Assembly: GCF_027409185.1 (NCBI RefSeq)
Contig: NC_084474.1
Coordinates: forward strand, 12,579,382 to 12,643,381
DNA: 64,000 nt
Reading direction: 5' to 3'
From: Cynocephalus volans
Taxonomy: Eukaryota; Chordata; Mammalia; Dermoptera; Cynocephalidae
Notes under the pieces: model-generated
Database searches by the model: none
Seen by the model: the letters and a program-made list of their open reading frames with translations, nothing else
Told to the model about the DNA's origin: nothing
Shown here: piece after piece, positions 1 to 12,277 of the stretch
Position numbering within the stretch: position 1 is the stretch's first letter
Layout: every line of letters begins with the position of its first letter
Position numbers and translations under genes: made by a program

Positions 1-78
1 GGGTTCGGATCCTATATAGGACTGGCCGGTGCACTCACTGGCTGAGTGCCGGTCACGAAAAAGACAAAAAAAAAAAAA
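1..78 (+). repeat. tRNA-derived SINE, CYN-like 'short second unit' type, 5' cut by window edge
   Basis: Starts within the B box (GGGTTCGGATCC), continues with CTATATAGGACTGGCC and the shortened second unit ending GTGCCGGTCACGAAAAAGAC, then oligo(A). It is nearly identical to the copies at 32316, 39994, 41302 and 50143. Confidence 0.85.
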
Positions 79-108
79 GATTTTCCAGGCATAATGAAAA
101 ACTTGAAT

Positions 109-234
<126 letters not shown>

Positions 235-244
235 CCTACAATAC

Positions 245-830
245 ATATCAGGCAAGATGAATGAAGTCTACATCTAGACATAATTATAGTGAAACTCAGA
301 ATACCAAAGACAAAGATGAAAACTTAAAAGCAGCCAGAAAGAGAAGGCGGGTTACCTACAAATAATAGTTGATTACACTGTCAGCAGACATCTTAACAGC
401 AATTCTGGGCATCAGAAGACAAAAAGTATCAAAATGCTATGCAAAAATAATGTCCACCTAGAATGTATCTAGCAAAACTATTTTTCAGGAGTAAAGGGGA
501 AATAAAGATATTTTCAGGTAATCAAAACCAAAGAGAGTTTACCACCAATAGGTGTACAAAGAACTTGTTAAAGGATAATTTCCAGGAATAAAGAAAATGA
601 TCCAAAATGTTAGATCTGGATTACAAGAAGAAATGGTGAGCAAAGGAGCTAATATAAATATAAGTAGATGTAAACAAATAATGTTGGCATAAAATAATAA
701 TAGCTTTTATAAATAAATTTATAAATATAAGTAAATTTATAAGTTTTTTAGAAATACAGAACTAAATTATATAATAATATTAGGCAAAAAAGATGGTAGA
801 GACAAGCCCAAATAATGTCAAAGAATGGAA
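245..830 (+). mobile_element. Old L1M/HAL1-like fragment
   Basis: Contains the motif series AAAGCAGCCAGAAAGA, 'TCAGCAGACATCTTAACAGC' and 'GGGGAAATAAAGATATTTTC' that recurs in ancient mammalian L1 elements. Many small mutations and no open frame. Confidence 0.6.
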
Positions 831-894
831 AATGAAAGGGTTAAAAGTAAAGAGAAAATATACCAGACAAATAGTTGGGGTGGCTAAAATAATT

Positions 895-1060
895 TAAGTT
901 AACACAGGGTACTTACTGTGTGCCAAGTACAGTCTAAGTGCTTTACAAATGTTAATTCATTTAATCTTTACAACTCTGTGAGGTAGATACTGTTATTATC
1001 CCAGAGAAATTAAGTAATTTGTCCACGGTCTCAAAATTGGTGAAGACTAGCACCCACAGT
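895..1060 (-). repeat. MIR SINE fragment, antisense
   Basis: GTGCCAAGTACAGTCTAAGTG, CTTTACAAATG and GAGGTAGATACTGTTATTATC match the reverse of the MIR core. Confidence 0.75.
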
Positions 1061-2096
1061 CGTACACACTCCTCTCTGCACAAGGGCACCTGGCCACAGC
1101 AGCAAATGCAAGCTCAGATGCAGCCAGCATTCCCCCAGCAAGCTGTGTTCTCTGGAGCAGGGCTATCCCATCTGGAAAAGGGACACCTTTTCCCGATTCA
1201 CAAGAATGGAGAGTTAGAGGTGAATTCTACTCAGGAATTCTGGCCACATACAACAACGTGGGTGTATCTTAGAAACTTAATGTTGGCTGAGAAAAGCAAG
1301 TTGCAGAAGACAGCATATAGTAAGCCATTTCTATAAAGTTAAGAAAACTAAAGAATACATTCTTCAGGGATACATACATGCATAAAAACTGGGGGGAAAA
1401 GTAAGGGAAAATAGATTCTAAGGATCATTATTAAACAGATTGTGTTTTCTGATGTCAGTAGAGTTAAAATAGAAGTAAAAAATAACGCAAAACAGGTCAA
1501 ACCCAAAATCAAGTTCCCTGGGGACGAGGCTGGGAAGGGAAAGCACATCCACTATGACCAAGGATCATAGTGGTGGTCTTCTGGTTCTGAAGGTAAATGG
1601 TGAATTCATAAGTGTTCCTTTTGTTGTTATATTACATATGTCCTTTTCTCTTTCTCAAATAGCACATAATTTAAAAAATATGAAGTAGACACCGCTCCAT
1701 TGTTCTAGAGGTTAGTGTTGTCAGGTCTGACTTAGTTCTGTCATAGGTGATTAGGGAGTTTTGGGTCAGATGCTTGTAGGACTTTTTCTTTACTTTTATA
1801 ATTTAAAAATATTTCCAGATGTAAGCAAGTATATTCTTAGCAATTATTCCAGCAACTTGCTTTGAAGCATTTTCGCATTAGCCATCCTATCCTGCTAAAC
1901 AATTTCGAAGTACCGTACTTGTGTGTTTCTGCTGAAGGCTTAAGGAAATGAGAAGAGCTCTTTCCCTCCTAAAAGGGCTTAAAAGGGCATACATTTTTCA
2001 TTCTCAGAGGGGAAAGGATATGTTTCTGCTGATGTGATTCAAATGAACTACCAATAACAGTTGCCTTTTGTCCCCTTTGTTCTGGTCTCCACTAAG
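1061..2096 (+). other. RGS20: RGS20 intron sequence, nothing specific
   Basis: Unique-looking intron DNA between the MIR relic and the RGS20 exon. The 105-residue open frame at 1019-1336 begins inside MIR sequence, has no recognisable domain and lacks a splice context. The last 30 bases form the polypyrimidine tract of the exon at 2097. Confidence 0.6.
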
Positions 2097-2331
2097 CCCC
2101 ACCCCTACTCTGGAAGAAGTCAACGCCTGGGCTCAGTCATTTGACAAGTTAATGACCACTCCAGCAGGAAGAAATGCCTTCCGTGAATTCCTTCGAACAG
2201 AATTCAGTGAAGAAAACATGCTTTTCTGGATGGCCTGTGAGGAACTGAAGAAAGAAGCTAATAAAAATATTATTGAAGAGAAAGCAAGGATAATATATGA
2301 AAACTACATTTCCATTCTTTCTCCTAAAGAG
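2097..2331 (+). CDS. RGS20: RGS20 penultimate coding exon (N-terminal part of the RGS domain)
   Basis: This exon encodes the first part of the RGS domain of RGS20/RGSZ1, a GTPase-activating protein for Gi/Gz-class G-alpha subunits. It follows a pyrimidine-rich tract and an AG at 2095-2096. It starts with the last base of a split codon, then reads 78 codons opening PTPTLEEVNAWAQSFDKL and ending ILSPKE. It stops exactly at a GT donor (2332-2333). Motifs typical of RGS domains are visible: NAFREFL, FSEENMLFW (the Asn of this loop contacts G-alpha in the family) and the KKEANKNIIEEKA helix. Reading through the donor meets a stop at 2380-2382, so intron retention would truncate the protein. The close match to remembered RGS20 rather than RGS17/19 (NKNIIEEKARIIYE, EEVNAW) and synteny with TCEA1 support the symbol. 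Confidence 0.95.
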
Positions 2332-3959
2332 GTGTGTGCCCAAGAAAAGGCTTTCTCCCAGGAGGCCATTGGTAAAAAGTAGCCCCTTCTGTGTTTGGTC
2401 CCATTCATCTTGCACAGTCACGGGTACTCCAAAATATAGAATTTTCATATCTCTTTGTGGTCTTACAGATGGGGTCCAGCTGCCCCCTGAAATCTGTGAA
2501 AAATTTTATGCATTTTTCTGGAAAAAAATATCCGTAACTGTCATCAGATTCTCCAGAAGGGGAGTCTGTGCATTTTGCTCTTAACACTGCTTAAAAATAT
2601 TACACCCTATAGACATTCCTTTGAATAAATTATCCTGTTATACTGAACAAAATCTTTTTTACAAATATCTTTATATTATATGCTAATAGTATCACTGATG
2701 CTACAAAAGTTTTCCCAGGGTGTCCTTTTCTATATCAGAGAAATTATCAGATGAGTGAAATTGCGCAAGTTTTCACCTCTCAAGAGCTTGAGTTTCTTCA
2801 AATTTAAAATCTAGAAGATTAGGTTGTTCTCAAAAAGAAGTGCCTTGTAACTCATGTTATAAAATCATTTATTCCTAACACATGCCGCTAAGGACATAGG
2901 GTTGGTAAAGCAGGATCTCTACTGTCAAGGAGCTCGCCCAGAAGTGGACAGGCAGGTGCAGATCCTGGTGAGATGGCTCCAGGTCCCCACAAGGGCTACA
3001 GGAGTGAGCCCTCCACAGTGGGGCGGGGTGGGGATGAGGAAGAGGTGGCTCGGGGAAGCTGTAGATGGACTGAGGAGAATGGAAATTACCAGAAACACAG
3101 CGGGATGGGAAATCCCAGGGAATAGGACTAGATTAGCCATGGATAAAAGTGCGACACTGTAGGAACAGTGAAAGTGTAAATGGTTTGGTTTGCCTGAAGT
3201 GTAGGGTGTTTACCAAACTACTGGGGTTGGTGGCAGGCAGCGGGGAGAGATTTAGAAAAGGGACAGTCTGAGAGCATGGAGAGGTTTGGGTGCCGTGCTG
3301 AGGTTTTCTGATTTTATCCTGGGAAGCCCTTGGATTTTAGCCTGGTAATATCATCAAATGTGGATTTTTGAAGGACCAACTTGGCTGTAGAATGGATTAG
3401 AAGACTAGAGATAGAGAATGGCTAGAGAACTAATTCAGTAGTTAAAAAAACCGGACCTGGTGAGGGCCTACCTAGACCAGCTGAAGAGAAACTAGACTGG
3501 AAGGTGTGATTTGTGGTAAATCCCAGAGTCTCACATGACTGCTGCATGGTTTAGGCAGACCAGATGGTGGGTAGTTGGCTGAAATTGGGCAGACAGGAAA
3601 GGGAGCTTGCTTGGGAGAAAGACAGTCGGGCTCTCTTCTGCTCTCTGAAGTCTGCAAGTTGTTACAGCTACAGTCGTAACATGTTTAGTACATGTCTGAA
3701 TATTGAGTTCAGAGTTATTTCCACTTTAGATTAATAAAAGCAAGAGAATTTTAGTCTTTTATGGCTTGTAAAAATATTTTTATTTTTATTTTGTCATAAT
3801 TTTCCTTTTTTTAAGGCAAAAATTTTCATCAGTGTCTTTTAAAGCATTATACAACCAAAAGACATCTTAGCAAATTTATGAAGCAAAAATGATATAAAAA
3901 TATGACCCTTCCCCCCCAAATGTAAGCATCTATTACTTGAAGTGTAAAAGCTTGAAAAT

Positions 3960-4125
3960 TTTAAGAGCATAGACTGATGGGTCAGATTAGCTTAGGTTTG
4001 AACCCTGGTTCTCACTTATTAACTGCACAACCGTGAGTGTATTTCTTAACTTCTGTGCCTGTTTCCTCCTATGCACAAAGGGGCTATCACCTGGGAGGAG
4101 CCCTGACTGGGCCCCGTCCACACTC
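3960..4125 (+). repeat. MIR SINE fragment
   Basis: GGTTTGAACCCTGGTTCTC followed by a TTCTTAACTTCTGTGCCTG segment reads as the MIR tRNA-like B-box region and core. Confidence 0.7.
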
Positions 4126-4429
4126 TCAATGATATTCTCCACTGGGAACTTGTTAAGAATGAGGTTCCATTTGCACCTTGTCTGCTTGTAAAATAGAGTA
4201 TTTTTTAAATGTTTTCTGCAGTAACTCACTCTCTAACAAGAGCAGGAACTTTCGTCCTTTTGGCTAGCGATGGGTATTGAGCATTTCTTTGTCCAGGAGC
4301 TGTACTTATAAGCACTGGGCCCTCAAACTCACGAAGCTGCCGGAGGGGGCGCAGGAGGGGAAGGTCACGAGAAGAGGGACCTTTACTTCCCTCTGGGTGG
4401 TTGGTGAAGGGTTCCTGTTTGGGGGGAGT

Positions 4430-5170
4430 GACGTCTAAACCAAGACCTGAAGGATAAGTAGACCACCAGGCAGAGTAGAGGGAAAGTCATTCTACACAGA
4501 GATGAAACAAAGACAAGATAGTTCTAGCTCCTTCCTTCTTTAAATTCCAAGTGATTCAGAATAGCTGTTGTGTGGAACAGTGAGGTGGAGCTGGGGAATT
4601 AGTGCAAGCAGATCGTAAAGGGCCTCAGAAGCTTAACCTTGGAACTGGAGAGCTTAGGACTTGGTCCTGAGAACACCTACAGGCCAGTGCAAGGTATGAA
4701 GCTGGAGTATCAGTACCTATGAGCCAGATTTGCATTCTAGAAAGAGCTTTCTGGCCAAACTGCGGAGCATGGTGTGGAGCGGCCCTTAGACTCACTGGCA
4801 CCGAAAGACCTGTTAAGAGGCTGCTGCACAAACCAGCAGCTAATGGTGAGTGACCTCCACAGGGTCATGGCAGAGAGGCGGCAAGAGGGGGGCAGATTCG
4901 AGAGTATTAAAGAGGAAGCATAGCAGACTTTGTGACTGAATGTAGACCCAGAGGGAAAATGAAGGATAAACAGGACTCTGAATTGGGTGGGAATAGTGTC
5001 ATTCTTTCATAAGCTATACAAGGAAGAGGTCTGTGAGTCTGTTTTGAATGTACTGGGTTTGAGGTACCACCTGTGGGTAGGCAAGAGGAGCTTTCCAGGA
5101 GGAAGGTAGATATGCATCAGGAAAGATAGATCACTGAGAACAATGTTTAAATGAATTTAGCTAATCGTAT
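4430..5170 (-). repeat. Ancient L2-related repeat, low confidence
   Basis: The series 'CCAAGACCTGAAGGAT', 'GGGCCTCAGAAGCTTAAC' and 'AGAAAGAGCTTTCTGG' resembles the antisense of old L2-type elements. A similar series lies at 3240-3620. Strand and family are uncertain. Confidence 0.35.
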
Positions 5171-5408
5171 TTTGAGTTTTATATTAATAGCATATGCACT
5201 GCATAGCATTATAACTATCATGGCCACTAGTGCAGAGGTGATCCAGCTCAGGCTCTTTACATAGAAGAGAAGATGTATGAGTCCATCTTTGCAGTGGCAG
5301 CCTGGACTCGCCTTTATCTGGTGTCCTATAGGAAAAGTCTGAGCCCACTAGTTTGCTCTGGCCCGTGAGACAGTCTTACCCAGAATGAACAAAACATCAA
5401 AGCAATAA

Positions 5409-5650
5409 TAGCTGGCATCCCCCGGGGGCTTAGTGGATTCCAAGCACTTTAAGTAAATTCTGATTAAATCCTCACCAAAAACCTAGAAACTACCATCATC
5501 ATCATCCCCACTTTACGGGAGGAGTTCTTTAGGACACAGAGCTTACCCTGCCTTAGGCCCCACCACTAAGCAGGGAGGAGCTGGGATGTAAACAGGATGG
5601 GAGTAGTCTGCCCTCAGACCCCGTGATTGTAACCCTGTGATTTTAACCCA
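5409..5650 (-). repeat. MIR SINE, antisense
   Basis: CAAGCACTTTAAGTAAATTC, a CATCATCATCCCCACTTTAC block and 'GGGAGGAGCTGGGATGTAAA' follow the reverse MIR order over about 240 bp. Confidence 0.7.
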
Positions 5651-5882
5651 CCCGCGGTGCTTCTGACACAGCTGCCGCTTCATAGACGCACCCAACCCTC
5701 CCTGTGAGCCTGGCACTCATCCCCAGAAGCCTGCGGCTGTGTTCCAGCTGGGCGGAAGCCTGGGGCCTCCAGGTTTTAGCCCTCCTGTTATTAGATTAGC
5801 AAGGGGTAAGCCTGTGCATGCTACCTTTCTTCTTCAAAAGACATATCACTTTTAAAGAAGCAAAACCATGTTGTGGTTTTCT

Positions 5883-6010
5883 AAAGCAGTACGATCCCTG
5901 CCAGCCTTTCTTAGGACTTGTGAGAAAGACAAATTCTCAGGCACCTCCCCACACTGACTGAGTCAGAAGCTGGGGGTGGGGGCCAGCAGTCTGCTCAACA
6001 AGCCCTGCAG
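5883..6010 (-). mobile_element. MER5-like hAT-Charlie MITE, antisense
   Basis: ACTTGTGAGAAAGACAAATTC, 'CTCAGGCACCTCCCCACAC' and a closing CAACAAGCCCT read as the reverse complement of MER5-type elements. It ends about 170 bp before the last RGS20 exon. Confidence 0.6.
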
Positions 6011-6182
6011 AGGCTGCTGATGCCGTGGAAGCTTGAGGCCTGTTCGTTATGCTCTTAGGTTCTCGTTCAGCATGTTGGATTTTTGGTTGGGGATTTTTAG
6101 AAAGCAAAATAAGGTATGGACATTTTGGATGGATTTACAAAGGGAAGTATCTAATACAACTCTTATTTGTTTCTACCAACAG

Positions 6183-6371
6183 GTCAGCTTAGACTCCAGA
6201 GTAAGAGAAGTCATCAACAGAAACATGGTGGAGCCCTCCCAACACATATTTGATGACGCTCAACTTCAGATTTACACCCTGATGCACAGAGACTCATATC
6301 CCCGGTTCATGAACTCGGCCCTCTATAAGGATTTGCTTCGGTCCTTATCTGAGAAATCCATGGAAGCATAG
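6183..6371 (+). CDS. RGS20: RGS20 last coding exon (C-terminal part of the RGS domain, stop)
   Basis: After an AG at 6181-6182 the exon continues in phase 0 from the previous exon (GAG then GTC AGC). It encodes 62 residues beginning VSLDSRVREVINRNMVEPSQ and ending in SEKSMEA, with TAG at 6369-6371. It carries the second half of the RGS fold, including FDDAQLQIYTLMHRDSYPRF; the Asp-Ser-Tyr..Arg-Phe segment forms part of the G-alpha contact surface in RGS proteins. Together the two exons give about 140 residues, enough for a complete RGS domain and the very short C-terminal tail expected of RGS20. Upstream exons, including the cysteine string, lie outside the window. No frameshift or premature stop is seen, so the gene looks functional. 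Confidence 0.95.
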   Translation, partial: VSLDSRVREVINRNMVEPSQHIFDDAQLQIYTLMHRDSYPRFMNSALYKDLLRSLSEKSMEA

Positions 6372-6415
6372 GATTTTCAAATATATTTATTATTAATAAA
6401 ATAATCAAAGGACTC
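6372..6415 (+). other. RGS20: RGS20 3'UTR, proximal form, with poly(A) signal
   Basis: An AT-rich stretch follows the TAG. A canonical AATAAA lies at 6395-6400, only 24 bases after the stop, so the shortest 3'UTR would be about 40-50 nt. Later AATAAA-like hexamers (for example near 6607 and 7184) could serve longer forms. The end coordinate is estimated from the usual 10-30 nt spacing. Confidence 0.6.
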
Positions 6416-8830
6416 ATGGACTATGTCTAGCGCAGGGAATTTAGAGGTAGTTATATCTTCTGCTGGAGTAATATTCGGGCTATTTTAATAACATGCTTCC
6501 TTGACTGATGGTTATATATTCACAATGTAAACTGCAGCCACCTTTAGTGATACTTTGAGAAAAAATGGGATATGGCTGTTTTAGAAAGATAGTATATCTA
6601 CATTTACAATAAAAGTAGCATGTTCTCAATGGCAGAGGATACACTGGAAGACTCCATGCTTCCTGGAACATGAACATCCGCAGGAGCAAACAGGTCCACT
6701 TTTGTTCTGCATGAATTAAGTAACCAATTACTCTCCCCCCGAAAGAAAAGACATTCAAGTGTTTCTCAGCTATCCCTTCCTTCCATCAAGCTCGGTCTGA
6801 ATACTTCCTTCTCAATGCCATTACAGGATCCAAATTCACATTTTATAAAGATGTGACCACTACTTGTAATAATGGTATCCCACGTTGTCTTAGAGTATGT
6901 ACGTATGTAGATACATGTATGTGCATGTGTATCTACACATGGTTAATGTAAAGCACCATGCTCTTAAGTGGATTAGTCTCCAAGTTTTTGTTTGGTAAGA
7001 GAATCAGTGATTAGAAAATTCTTTTGTTAATAAGAGTTACCGTTATTTTATTATCAGAATTTGCCAACCTAAAGAATGAATTTTTAATTTCGCAACTTGG
7101 TCATGTTCACAACAAAACTTTCAAATAAGCATACTTTCATTTTTATTATTGAAAGAAATATGGGCATTTTCACTCTGAAAAACAATAAAGCACAAGAGTT
7201 TTATCTCAATCTTTTTTTTCATATGTAAATATTTGGGATATATAAGATTAAATAGGGATACATGCAATGTAACTTTTAGCTCCCAGAGTAGTTTTCCATC
7301 TTTAGATCCCGCTATTTTTATCATAGGTAAGTAGAATAACTTCATAGCTTACAGGTAAAAAGACTGGTTTGTAGACCTAAACCATCCTGAAGAAACGGAT
7401 CTCAATAAACGGGAAGATGGCCAAAATCTGGAATGACTTGTGTGGGCTAGAAACTCATTTGCGGGAGGCCCCTCCATGCTTCAGCAGCATATGCAGCAGC
7501 TCTCTCTCTCTCTCGTGCCCTTCACCTGGACCTTCAGCAGCCTGACGGTGCCCTCATTACTCAGCTCAAGCCCCACACTAATGCCCCCTCCCTCATTCTC
7601 GGTAAACAATCTCACCTGCCACTTTACTATAAGATTGTGTCCCTAACCCTCTCAACCTCCTGTGTAACCTGTAAGTATGTATACAGATCAGCATCTATTC
7701 TCTCCTCTTTCAATCCAGTCCTAGAGAATAATGTGTTCTTTCCTCTTTTTCAAGGTCTCAGTCCCTTAACATGCTTTTGATTCCTTGTCTTCCAATCTCA
7801 TTTTTCACAAAATGAAGAGGATATAATTGTAAGACACAAACCCTGCCCTGCAGTAGTTTACATTCAAGTAAGGAAGATAGACATGTCAAAGGCACCTACA
7901 ATATAGTGTAATAAGTACAATAACAGGGGAAGAGTCTTGAAGGGTTATGGAAAGATTTTGGCGATGGTGGGCCCCAAAACTAAAACCCATAGGACAAGAA
8001 GAGTGAGTATGTGTTGGGGTGGGATGGTGTGGAAAAGAATCTATATATAATTGCAGCAATCCCAAATGAGTCCATTTATGGACATGCTGAGTGTAAGACA
8101 CATAAAAGGAGATGTCAAGAAACCAGTTGGACGGAGGGACCTGGGTGGTTGAGATTCTAGGCAGAGTATTGATTTGGGAGTCTTCAGCATACAGATGCAT
8201 GAGATTGCCCAAAAAGTTATAGCATGAAAAGAAAGCTGAGGGTAAATCCTTGCAAGGATGGACAGAGAAACAAGAGTCCCAGAGGAGATTTAGAAGGATT
8301 CACCTCCTCAGTACAGGTAAGAAGGAAGTCGGGGGCATGTGGGGATATGGCAGCAAATGGACAGGAGTGTTTTGAGGGAACGGTGGTCAGCGTGGTAAAT
8401 TAAATCCTCTTACTTTAGAGCTGTACGCCCCATTGATTTTCCCCACTTTCCTGCATCATCAACTTCACCTTGGCTTTTTCCCACACCGTGAGCATGCTTG
8501 GATTTCCCATATAAAAACGAACCTGTGTTCCATTGTCACTGCTCTTTCTTTGTCACCACTTTTCACAGCAGTCCATACCCGCTGTCTCCATTTCCTCATC
8601 TCCCCATTCACACCTTGAACCACTAGGTGCACGGAACTGCTCTCAGCAGGCCTCCAGCTGCCCAGACTAAAAGATTCCATCTTCCCAGCCTTCTCTCAGG
8701 GGACACCCAGCCTGCTGACGTCAGACAGCTCCTTACTTGAGCCGCTACTTCCCTGCCTCCTGGAGCTCTCTCCTCGTCCTCCACGTTCCCTATCATCTCT
8801 GTCCGTCCCCGTCCCCAGCAGCAGAGCACA
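6416..8830. other. Convergent intergenic DNA after RGS20
   Basis: AT-rich unique-looking sequence to about 7.4 kb. Two pyrimidine-rich blocks (7470-7780 and 8430-8830) probably derive from L2-type elements too diverged to place. Open frames here are short and lack recognisable domains. Confidence 0.5.
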
Positions 8831-8837
8831 GCAGTTA

Positions 8838-9045
8838 AGCGTTTGGGCTCTGGGGCAAGCCGTTCTGACAATTCCACTGATGGTGTGGTGGGGACTGACT
8901 TAGCCTTCCTGGGCCTGTTTTCTCATCCCCCAAAATGGGGATAATAAAGATCCCTTTCCCTAGCATTGCTGTGAGAATCAAAACTAAGCCGTGTGAAATA
9001 CTCATACAGTATGCATTCACTACATGTTAGTTGTTGCTTTTATTA
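8838..9045 (+). repeat. MIR SINE
   Basis: GTTAAGCGTTTGGGCTCTGG, CCTTCCTGGGCCTGTTTTCTC and CCAAAATGGGGATAATAAAG give a nearly full MIR in sense orientation. Confidence 0.85.
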
Positions 9046-9161
9046 CTTGCCCATTAATGTGATGGCCCAAAGGTTTGGGCTTCAGCTTACTTTTCTCACT
9101 AATCTATACGCTCTCCCTTGGTTCTCATATCCCCTTCTCATTGTCTAAAATACCTACCTAC

Positions 9162-9253
9162 GGAGGGCCAGTTGGCTTGGTTGGTTAGAGCGTGGCCTTG
9201 TAACACTGAGGTCAAGGGTTCGGGTCCCCTTACTGGCCAGCCACAAAAAAAAA
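9162..9253 (+). repeat. tRNA-Ile-like SINE monomer (CYN-like)
   Basis: Begins GGAGGGCCAGTTGGCTTGG with an A-box-like TTGGTTAGAGCG, then B box GGTTCGGGTCC and an oligo(A) tail. Imperfect direct repeats (ACCTAC / ACATACC) flank it. Confidence 0.8.
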
Positions 9254-9475
9254 CATACCAATATACTGATGGCCACCAAATTAGGATCTGGTTTAAACTT
9301 TCTCAACTTGTGATCAGCTGCCAGCTGGACATCTCCACTGGTATATCCCACAGATGAGTGAAATTCACCCGTTTTGATTCTGACATCACCCCACTGCCTT
9401 CCCACCCTCCAAGATGGCCCATGCCTGTATCCCAGTCACCCCGCCAGCTGTCAAGCTCTTATGTGGGTGTTAACT

Positions 9476-9565
9476 TTGTTTTGTTTGGTTTGGCGACTGA
9501 CTGGTATGGGGATCTGAACCCATGACCTTAGTGTTACAACATCACACTCTAACCAACTGAACTAA
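9476..9565 (-). repeat. tRNA-derived SINE monomer, antisense
   Basis: The reverse complement shows the A-box region TTAGTTCAGTTGGTTAGAGT-like and B box GGTTCAGATCC. Diverged copy with a T-rich left end. Confidence 0.75.
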
Positions 9566-9589
9566 AACTTTTTTTCCTTCTCCTCTTCC

Positions 9590-10330
9590 CAAACATGACC
9601 ACCAAGCCTTGCCAGTTTTACCTCCTAAATGCTTCTCATGTGTCTCTTCTCCTCCCTCTTCCTTCTGACCCCATCATTTCTCACTCTCCTGCATCATGGC
9701 CACAAGAGCCTCCTCACTGGTCTCCACACCAAGTCTCAGCCCATTCAAACCCATCTTCAACTTGCTGTCAGGGGACCTTTCTCACATACAAATCTGCTTG
9801 TCACCGTCCCTCCACTCCTTAAAACCTTTCAGTTGCCTGGAGTACAAATACCAAGTTCATGGCCTTGGTTGGGCTACTGGCTCCCTAGCCAGCCCCACTT
9901 AAGACATTTCAGATTCCAGAACATATTATATGTAGAAAAGGCACATATGCCACTCAGACCTTCATGACTGCTCATGAGGACTTGAGTCATAGTTTCTGTT
10001 ACCCCTTACCTGCACTCTCTAAAGTGCCACCCTCCACTCGGCTAACTCCTGCCATTCCTTTAACATTTACCTCACACATTACACCTCCAAGAAGCCTTAC
10101 CTGACCTCCCAAGTCATAGCCAACATGCTGTGTAGTTGGGGCTATTCTTTAGTGTCCCAGGAACATGCTGCAATAATACTTATCATCTGAGTTATTATGA
10201 ATTATGTTCACATACCTGTCGTTCCCTTAGACTGTGAACTCAAATAGCATTGAAAATACATTTTATCCATCATTTCATATATACTATCCAGCTTACAGCA
10301 GTATTCAAAAAATGTTTATAAACTATATAG
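9590..10330 (+). repeat. L2 LINE 3' portion
   Basis: The order of landmarks matches L2: AAACCTTTCAGTTGCCTGG, 'CTTAAGACATTTCAGATTCC', 'AGAAGCCTTACCTGACCTCC' and ACTGTGAACTC at the end. The overlapping open frames are L2 sequence, not genes. Confidence 0.75.
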
Positions 10331-10679
10331 AAATTTCCTATGAAGTAAAAATTCCATTTCAAAATTGTTTCACAATGTGTCATTTGTCATCACTGCCTGC
10401 ATGACTGCAGAACTCAGCATAGCTACTATGGACTAATGCAGTGGGTAAATCCCAATCCAGTGTGTCTTTGTATATGAATGAATTCCAAAGCCATCTCCAA
10501 AGTATCCCATAAATTCAATGCAATTCAAAGGTTTTTGCTTTTAATTAAAATTTTACAAACTGATTTTGTTGGGGTGGTTGGTTTTCCATTTGTAAAAATG
10601 TACACATAAAGACAAATTTCAAATGATTTAAAGATATAAAAGTTTTTTTAATAAGAACACTTATAAGAATATTGGAAGA

Positions 10680-11487
10680 AAATATGTGATATTTTTATAA
10701 CTTCAGATGAAAAAGGTTTTCCTAAGCAAGACATAAAATTCAGAAACCATAAAAGAAGATACTGATAGATTTGATTATATCCAAAAATTTTAAAATTCTA
10801 TACAATGAAAAGAATTAAAATGTAAACTTCAGGCTATAAAAAAGACTAAAGATTACTATGCAAAATGTATTAGGAGTGCCTACAAATTAATGACAAATGA
10901 CAAAAGGCACAATAAAAGATAATGAACAAAACAAATCAACTGATTAATAACAAGAAAAGATGAATAAATTTTTTTAAAAAATAATCTTTATGAACACAAA
11001 TTAAAACAATGAGATGATAGTGATTAATATTTCCCCTTAGATTTGCAAAACTCAAAAGGGTTGAGAGTATCCACTATTAGCAACGTTGTCAGAAAATGGG
11101 CCCTTATACCATGTTGTCAAGTGGGTAAACTAGTAGTATGACTTTTTGGAATGTAATCTGGCAATATCTGTCATTTTTAATGTATCTATCCACTAGCTGA
11201 ACAATTACACATCTAAGAATCTATCCTACAGTTTAAAAAAAAAAAAAATTCAATTTTAAAAAGGAACTTATCCTACCAAAACATCAACTGTAAACAGATA
11301 TATGCATAAGAGTACTCATTACAAAGCACTGTTTATGGTAACTAAAGCTACCCATTGAGGAATAGTTAAAAATGGAATGGTATATACCTATAGACAACTC
11401 TATAGTTAAAATGAATGTGATATATCTATATGGGCTGGCAGGTAAAGAGTTCTAAGACAAACTGTTAAATGAAAAAAGCAAGTTGTA
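10680..11487 (+). mobile_element. Old L1M fragment, host of the younger L1 at 11488
   Basis: Diverged L1 3' sequence (e.g. GACTTTTTGGAATGTAATC, TCTAAGAATCTATCCTACAG). Its GAAAAAAGCAAGTTGTA end is duplicated after the L1 inserted at 11488, and a few bases of it continue after 12272. Confidence 0.65.
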
Positions 11488-12255
11488 CAGACACATGAAA
11501 AAATGCTCAACATCACTCGGCATTCAGGAAATGCAAATCAAGACCACTTTGAGATACCACCTCACTCCAGTCAGGATGGCTAATATCCAAAAGACTGAGA
11601 ATGATAAATGCTGACAAAGACATGGAGAAAAAGGAATCCTCCTTCACTGTTGGTGGGACTGCAAAATGGTGCAGCCTTTATGGGTAATGCTATGAAGGTT
11701 CCTACAACAATTACAGATAGATCTACCATATGACCCAGCTATTCCACTGCTGAGTGTACACCCAGAGGAATGGAAATCATCATGTCGAAGGGATACCTGC
11801 ACTCCCATGTTTATTGCACCACTATTTACAATAGCCAAGAGTTGGAACCAGCCTCAATGCCCATCACTGGATGAATGGATAAGGAAAATGTGGTATATCT
11901 ACACAATGTAATACTACTCTGCTGTAAAAAAGAATGAAATACTACCATTTGCAGCAACATGGATGGACTTAGAGAAAATTATATTAAGTGACATAAGCCA
12001 GGCACAGAAAGAGAAATACCACATATTCTCTCTTATACGTGTGAGCTAATAAAAATAAATATACAAACAAATAGAGGGAAAAAAAGACACAACAATCACA
12101 ATAATTCCTTGAATTTGTTAAGATAAGTGAACAGATATGACATTAAGAGGGGGAGATGGAGAGAGGGAAAGAAAGAATCGGTAAAGGGACACGAAAATCA
12201 ACTACATTGTATATTGATAAATTAAAAAATATAAATAAAAAATAAAATAAAAAAA
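11488..12255 (+). mobile_element. 5'-truncated L1 (end of ORF2, 3'UTR, A-rich tail)
   Basis: Encodes the L1 ORF2 C-terminal landmarks in order ([14 protein letters not shown], PIPLLS-like, '[18 protein letters not shown]', YIYTM-like) with mutations, then a purine-rich 3'UTR and A-rich tail. It is flanked by a 17-bp target-site duplication with one mismatch (11471-11487 and 12256-12272). Not functional. Confidence 0.9.
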
Positions 12256-12277
12256 GAAAAAAGCACGTTGTAGAATA

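Larger units (their letters stand above)
2332..6182 (+). other. RGS20: RGS20 last intron
   Basis: A GT-AG intron of 3851 bp. It contains diverged relics at 2880-3620 and 4430-5170 (motif 'AAGACCTGAAGGATAAG' and similar, reminiscent of L2-associated antisense sequence), MIR copies and an hAT MER5-like copy. No additional exon is seen. Confidence 0.8.

Noticed and set aside
2297..2584. Alternative extension of the RGS20 exon downstream of 2331
   Set aside because: The in-frame continuation stops at 2380-2382, and the exact phase-0 junction with the exon at 6183 restores the RGS domain.
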